From positions 620,001 through 684,000 of the forward strand of contig JADJCU010000001.1 of assembly GCA_016703065.1 (NCBI GenBank): a stretch of 64,000 nt of DNA. The letters run 5' to 3'. Below the pieces are notes generated by a model, which worked only from the letters and a program-made list of their open reading frames with translations, was not told the origin of the DNA and did not search any database. Each line of letters begins with the position of its first letter. The first letter of the stretch is position 1. The translations under genes were made by a program, and so were the position numbers. This stretch comes from a bacterium. GTDB taxonomy: Bacteria; Electryoneota; RPQS01. Positions 60,160-64,000 of this stretch are shown here, piece by piece.

Positions 60160-61089
60160 TTACCTGCGGCGCGAACCTGCGCTCTGCACGAACTCCTCGA
60201 TAGTTCCAAACCGATCAATGGCATTTTCGAGCGCATCGTAACCGGTTGCGCGTCCGACCTTCCATTGCCTTAGCCCTTCCATTTCGAGCAAAGGCCGCAG
60301 CTCTGGGTCGTCGAATCGCATGTCCTGCAGGAGTTCACAGAAGCGCGCAATCTCCTTTGTGGGCGCGCCATCCAGCACCGTGAAATTGCAGTGATCGTAG
60401 CGCGGCGTGGTTACGAGCACACGTGTTGTATCAGGTTCGAGTGTGCCATCGTTAGTGAATGCGCGGTAGTTCGCTTCGAGCATGCAGGCCGCATCCGCCG
60501 TTCCATTCGCCAACGCCCTTGCCGCATCCCGTTCACCTCCGATGTGGTCACCATGAAGACCAACCAAAATGTCAAACGGCACCACCGTGAAATCGCGCTC
60601 CGCCTCGAGCCCGGCTGATGTCAACTCGTGCAGCGGAATCAGCGTCGCTTGCGGAGAATCGTACGCTCCGACCGCAATCCGCTTGCCGCACAAGTCTGCA
60701 ACTGACTCTATTCCCGAATCGCAGCCTACCACTACAACGGACTTCAAGTCGCAGTCCGTGTCGCGCATCATCACCGCAACCGCGTGACGACTGGTGGCGG
60801 CGGCGATCTGTTTCGTTTGCAGCCACGCCAACGGCGAATTCCAAGCGACATGAATCAACCCGTCAAAGTGGGCCTCAACCTGTCGTTCATAGTTGCTGAA
60901 CAGTACGTAGTCGAAATCCAGGCCGCTGCGCATGAAGTACGCCTTAAAGCCGCTCCATATCGTAACGACTTTCGGATCGAAGGCGACCGCGCCCATCAAT
61001 AGGGTGCTCAACTGACCTCCATAAGAAAACGATCCTTCAAAAACCGTTTGGCCCCCGAAATTGTAGAGCACGTCCGTCGTCGAATCCAT
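60160..61089 (-). CDS. PhnD-like substrate-binding protein without signal peptide
   Basis: A 309-residue protein of the phosphate/phosphite/phosphonate ABC-transporter binding fold. LIHVAWNSPLAWLQTKQI (about residues 77-94) and the later GKRIAVGAYDSPQATLIPLH and GTADAACMLEANYRAF are family-like. There is no signal peptide or lipobox (it starts MDSTTDVLYNFGGQTVFEGS) and no permease or ATPase gene is adjacent, so it is probably a cytoplasmic solute- or cofactor-binding protein rather than part of a transporter. It is the last gene of a minus-strand series, 30 bp after an O-methyltransferase gene. Ligand unknown. Confidence 0.7.
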   Translation of the reverse strand: MDSTTDVLYNFGGQTVFEGSFSYGGQLSTLLMGAVAFDPKVVTIWSGFKAYFMRSGLDFDYVLFSNYERQVEAHFDGLIHVAWNSPLAWLQTKQIAAATSRHAVAVMMRDTDCDLKSVVVVGCDSGIESVADLCGKRIAVGAYDSPQATLIPLHELTSAGLEAERDFTVVPFDILVGLHGDHIGGERDAARALANGTADAACMLEANYRAFTNDGTLEPDTTRVLVTTPRYDHCNFTVLDGAPTKEIARFCELLQDMRFDDPELRPLLEMEGLRQWKVGRATGYDALENAIDRFGTIEEFVQSAGSRRR

Positions 61090-61119
61090 GACTCCAGCAG
61101 TGGAACCGCGGTTTGTTCT

Positions 61120-61785
61120 CTACTCCACAACCAGCATGAATGCCATGCCGTCGTAGCCTTTTGATCCAACTGTCTGCAGCGCGCTGGCCATCAAGCGCGG
61201 TTCGGACTTAATGAAGTCGTTCATGCGCCGTACACCTTGCGTCATCGGACTCTCGCTCGCTTCGTTCATCACATCACCGTCGCGAATCACGTTATCTACT
61301 ACAATCAGCGTTCCGGGCCGCGACAACGCGAGCGCCTGCTGCACGTAATAAACGTTGTTTTCTTTGTCGGCGTCTATGAAGACAAAGTCGAACACGTGAT
61401 TTTCAGCGCGCAGTTTGGGTAGTGTCTCCAATGCCAAACCAGGTCTGAGGTCGATCTTATGCGCGACCCCCGTAGCGCGAAACGCGGCTTGCGCCGCTTC
61501 TGCATGCTTTGTGTTGAGCTCAAGCGTAATGACGCGTCCGTCGTCCGGCAGCGCGCGCGCCAAGAGAATCGCGCTATACCCGCCCAATGTTCCGATTTCG
61601 AGGACGTTCTTCGCGCGCATCGCTCCGACCAGCAGCTGCAAGAGCCTGCCTTCAAGCGGCGAGACTTGAATCGCCGGAAGACCGCGAGCTTCCTGCTCGC
61701 GAATGACCTGCTCAAGCAGATCATCTTGCTCAAGATACTGCGCGGCGAGATAGCCATCAACTTGAGACCAAAGCTCCTGCGACAT
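61120..61785 (-). CDS. O-methyltransferase (CCoAMT/COMT-like)
   Basis: A 221-residue SAM-dependent methyltransferase. VLEIGTLGGYSAILLARALP (about residues 62-81) is motif I; RVITLELNTKHAEAAQAAF gives the acidic residue; FVFIDADKENNVYYVQQAL (about 132-150) has the metal-binding Asp and Lys region, followed by LIVVDNVIRDGDV. The pattern is that of bacterial catechol-type O-methyltransferases (YrrM/CCoAMT). I took the ATG at 61783-61785, which starts MSQELWSQVDGYLAAQYL. The stop of the upstream gene is only one base away, so the two are coupled. The acceptor is unknown. Confidence 0.88.
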   Translation of the reverse strand: MSQELWSQVDGYLAAQYLEQDDLLEQVIREQEARGLPAIQVSPLEGRLLQLLVGAMRAKNVLEIGTLGGYSAILLARALPDDGRVITLELNTKHAEAAQAAFRATGVAHKIDLRPGLALETLPKLRAENHVFDFVFIDADKENNVYYVQQALALSRPGTLIVVDNVIRDGDVMNEASESPMTQGVRRMNDFIKSEPRLMASALQTVGSKGYDGMAFMLVVE

Positions 61786-61786
61786 A

Positions 61787-62317
61787 CTATTGCATCCGCC
61801 CCAAGCGAAAGGCCAGGCTGGTCTTGGGTACACCCGCGTTCTCTTCCAGCACGCGCTTGGTGAACATCAATGAATCAGTTGGTTGATCCAACGGCGTGCT
61901 CAGTGACATCTGATAGAGGAACTGCACGTTGCGCAAATTCCCCGATCCTGGTCCTTGAAATGAGATGCCGAACACCTCTTCCTTGTGCACTTTGCCGTCA
62001 AGCATCCAGACCTTACCATCCAGCAACAGCCGCCGTCCACCATGAGAAGGCCGTATCATATCGTCGACGGCTACGGGTGTGCCGTCCGGTTTCGTGTAAG
62101 TTACAGTCGTGCTGAGTCCGTCGCCGGCGTCGCGAATCGTCATGTGACCGGGAACAGCTACGACTTCATGCGAGATGTCGTCTTCAAACATGATCGTTCC
62201 ATACCACTCGCCCGCAAACAGCGCGAGCTCCTCCTGCGATACGGTAACTTGCCGGGCTTGAGCAAGCGACAACGCAGGAAACAGTGACACAATGGCCAGA
62301 ATGAGAACTTTGTACAC
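61787..62317 (-). CDS. Hypothetical exported protein
   Basis: A protein of about 176 residues. I chose the GTG at 62317 because it gives a normal signal peptide (MYKVLILAIVSLFPALSLAQ); a TTG 14 codons upstream is possible. The mature part begins RQVTVSQEELALFAGEWYGT and then alternates strands with IRDAGDGLSTTVTYTKPDGT, LLLDGKVWMLDGKVHKEEVF and VQFLYQMSLSTP, like a lipocalin or small beta-barrel, but I assign no family. It lies between the asparagine-synthetase-B-like gene and the O-methyltransferase, with a 1-bp gap to the latter. Confidence 0.6.
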   Translation of the reverse strand: MYKVLILAIVSLFPALSLAQARQVTVSQEELALFAGEWYGTIMFEDDISHEVVAVPGHMTIRDAGDGLSTTVTYTKPDGTPVAVDDMIRPSHGGRRLLLDGKVWMLDGKVHKEEVFGISFQGPGSGNLRNVQFLYQMSLSTPLDQPTDSLMFTKRVLEENAGVPKTSLAFRLGRMQ

Positions 62318-62385
62318 GAATGGAGATCCAGGAATTGGTGTTGGAATATCAGACTGCAATGAGCGCGGGAGATTGCTTGATGGTC

Positions 62386-63645
62386 TTAGGTCTTCAGATC
62401 CTTCTTCCGTGCTGCCGGGAAGAGGACATTATTTAGAATCAGTCGATAGCCCGGCGAATTCTTGTGCAGCGCAAGCTGCGTCGGCGGATCACCAACCTGA
62501 TGCCGGTAGTCTTCGGGGTCGTGTCCGCCATAGTATGTCCAAAACCCCTCGCCGAACTTCCCGTGAATATACTTGATTTCCTCGGTGCCTTCACGCTGCG
62601 CCAGGACTGTCACCGACGGACGCAGGTACTCCTTGTGAAATGCCGTCGTTTGACCCAGAAAGCCTTTCACGACATTTGTGTGACACTGCGTAAGCATCGT
62701 CGGAATCGGATCAAACTTCGCCGAGAAATCGAACAGCGTGAAGTAGTCGCCTTCGCCGCCCTGCGCGAGCATGCCGGACGTCGGGCTTACGTCAATTGAA
62801 GAGAACTCATAGACCATCGGATCAGTGATCAGGCGGTAGTTTTGAAACGCGAGTGCGTTGTTGTAGTCCATCTTCGATTCGCAATTCGGATCAATCGCAT
62901 CGCCGTCAAACACCGGCGCGCAAATATCCGTCACGTGCGCGGCCAGCGAAATGTCGTAACTATCCGTCGCGCTGCACATCGCGAACAGAAAACCTCCGCG
63001 CCCCATATATGCTTTTAGCGTGCGCGATACCGCGAGCTTCATCTCGGACACTTTTGGGAAGCCAAGCGCCTTCGCCGACGCTTCTTCCTGCTGCACCTGC
63101 CGCATGTACCAATCGGCATTGCGGTACATCGAATAGAACTTGCCGTATTGACCGGTAAAGTCTTCGTGATGCAAGTGCACCCACTCGTACTTGGATAGCT
63201 TGCCGTCAAGCACTTCGGGGTCGTATATCACGTCGAACGGAATCTCCGCATACGTTAACGCAAGGTTAACCGCGTCGTCCCATGGCCCCTCGCGCACCTC
63301 GTCCGGGGCATAGATCGCCACCTTGGTTGCTTTCTCGAGCAGCACGACTTCCATGTTCGAGTTTTCAATTTCGAGATAGATGTCGCCCGCGCCGCCCGCG
63401 TCCTCCGCGCGCACGCCGCGGAGCCGGCACTCGTTCGCCATCTCCGCATCGTCGCCGAGCATGAAACTGCCGCCGCGATAGTTGAGCAGCCACTCCACCT
63501 TCATGCCCTCCGAAAGCGCTTTGTAGGCGATTCCGTAGGCCTTTAAGTGGTCCGTCTGCGAAAGGTCCATCGGAATCAGCAGCTTCTGCGCGAACACGGG
63601 AAGCGCCGACAATACAAACGCGATAGAAAAAAGGAATCGTTTCAT
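62386..63645 (-). CDS. Secreted 'asparagine synthetase B'-named family protein
   Basis: A 419-residue protein with signal peptide MKRFLFSIAFVLSALPVFAQ, followed by KLLIPMDLSQTDHLKAYGIA and the conserved VEWLLNYRGGSFML. It matches a family in Bacteroidetes and relatives commonly labelled asparagine synthetase B. It has no AsnB glutaminase or PP-loop synthetase motif and it is exported, so the name is misleading. YGGHDPEDYRHQVGDPPTQL near the C-terminus and GFLFAMCSATDSYD in the middle recall class I amidotransferase-like folds (Cys after a strand). The function is unknown; an envelope hydrolase is a possibility. The preceding gene on this strand is an HXXEE-like membrane protein. Confidence 0.75.
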   Translation of the reverse strand: MKRFLFSIAFVLSALPVFAQKLLIPMDLSQTDHLKAYGIAYKALSEGMKVEWLLNYRGGSFMLGDDAEMANECRLRGVRAEDAGGAGDIYLEIENSNMEVVLLEKATKVAIYAPDEVREGPWDDAVNLALTYAEIPFDVIYDPEVLDGKLSKYEWVHLHHEDFTGQYGKFYSMYRNADWYMRQVQQEEASAKALGFPKVSEMKLAVSRTLKAYMGRGGFLFAMCSATDSYDISLAAHVTDICAPVFDGDAIDPNCESKMDYNNALAFQNYRLITDPMVYEFSSIDVSPTSGMLAQGGEGDYFTLFDFSAKFDPIPTMLTQCHTNVVKGFLGQTTAFHKEYLRPSVTVLAQREGTEEIKYIHGKFGEGFWTYYGGHDPEDYRHQVGDPPTQLALHKNSPGYRLILNNVLFPAARKKDLKT

Positions 63646-63688
63646 GTAGTGTGAGGAGAGTGCGAACTCAAACGAAAGGGATAAGCGG

Positions 63689-64000
63689 TCAATTGCCCGA
63701 GGCTTCCTGCTGTTTTTCCCGGCGCTTCTCGCGGGCGTGCAGAAGTTCGCGGGGAATGGTCAGCATCAGCATGTGCAAGATCAATCCCGCCGTTATGGAG
63801 ATGAAGAACAGCCGAAAGCCGATCTCCCACGTCATGATGTAGTAATAGAAAGTATAGAGTGATAGTGGGAGCAGAATCAGAATGGCCGAAAACGTGCCCG
63901 GCGAATAGCGCATGGACGAAATCGACAGCGCGATATGAAACCATGCGTTCACGAACAGGATGCCCATCATCGGCATCGAGAACCACATCTGCTCAAGTCC
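63689..64000 (-). CDS. HXXEE-like membrane protein, C-terminal part
   Basis: This gene enters from the right edge; about 104 residues are visible and the start lies outside. The helices GILFVNAWFHIALSISSMRY and TFSAILILLPLSLYTFYYYI match the second half of HXXEE-domain proteins, where RYSPG and a following leucine-rich helix are typical. The defining HxxEE motif would be in the missing N-terminal part. The tail is charged (HAREKRREKQQEASGN). Family members are uncharacterised inner-membrane proteins. Confidence 0.6.
   Translation of the reverse strand, partial: GLEQMWFSMPMMGILFVNAWFHIALSISSMRYSPGTFSAILILLPLSLYTFYYYIMTWEIGFRLFFISITAGLILHMLMLTIPRELLHAREKRREKQQEASGN

Noticed and set aside
62386..63645. 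True asparagine synthetase
   Set aside because: It has a signal peptide and neither the N-terminal Cys glutaminase nor the PP-loop synthetase motif.

Overview
The window reads like a chromosomal segment from an uncultured bacterium of the Fibrobacteres-Chlorobi-Bacteroidetes (FCB) group, of the Zixibacteria/KSB1/Latescibacteria type. The evidence is twelve proteins ending in the YPNPFN-type C-terminal domain of type IX secretion (T9SS) cargo, a TonB receptor of Bacteroidetes style, an HXXEE-family protein, and the odd 'asparagine synthetase B' secreted family common in that group. GC content is moderately high. I see no rRNA, tRNA, CRISPR array, phage or insertion sequence, and none of the T9SS machinery itself.

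Layout. 1-2.3 kb: a translationally coupled minus-strand operon (sodium/solute symporter, SH3-like protein, membrane protein). 2.5-4.3 kb: a calcium-type Asp-rich T9SS protein with an in-frame stop. 4.4-7.1 kb: an arsenic/thiol operon (ArsP-like permease, CxxC thioredoxin, ArsF-like, ArsG-like) behind a perfect ArsR-like operator. 7.3-11.3 kb: a 1310-residue GEVED/transglutaminase-like T9SS protein. 11.7-30 kb: a class V aminotransferase, 3-phosphoglycerate dehydrogenase and DUF1015 protein (a serine-metabolism set normally found together) interleaved with six T9SS or TonB surface proteins, most of them broken. 30-40 kb: one T9SS protein, then a tandem triplication of a two-gene secreted module. 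40-47.6 kb: ferritin, then two head-to-head cassettes (Cys-rich secreted protein plus beta-helix T9SS protein) flanking a ferredoxin/aldo-keto reductase/hydrolase group and bounded by a 429-bp inverted repeat. 47.8-49.9 kb: an ECF sigma factor with small His/Met/Cys-rich exported proteins. 50-57 kb: a PPC-domain protein, AhpD-like protein, gamma-family PLP enzyme, a third Cys-rich/beta-helix cassette, a GT39-like glycosyltransferase and an MntR/DtxR regulator. 57.6-64 kb: a choice-of-anchor I T9SS protein and a minus-strand run of small metabolic and secreted genes.

Most striking points. (1) A previously unnamed family of small secreted Cys-rich proteins occurs four times, three times translationally coupled to a beta-helix T9SS protein. 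Two cassettes share a sigma70-type promoter. The third has a G9 tract between its -35 and -10 boxes, and one copy is out of frame at a T7 tract in its signal peptide, so phase variation is a live hypothesis. (2) Eleven genes are interrupted as given. Several breaks are single-base changes in G or C runs, including in the otherwise perfect serA, so many probably reflect assembly or read error. This caveat also applies to the phase-variation idea.
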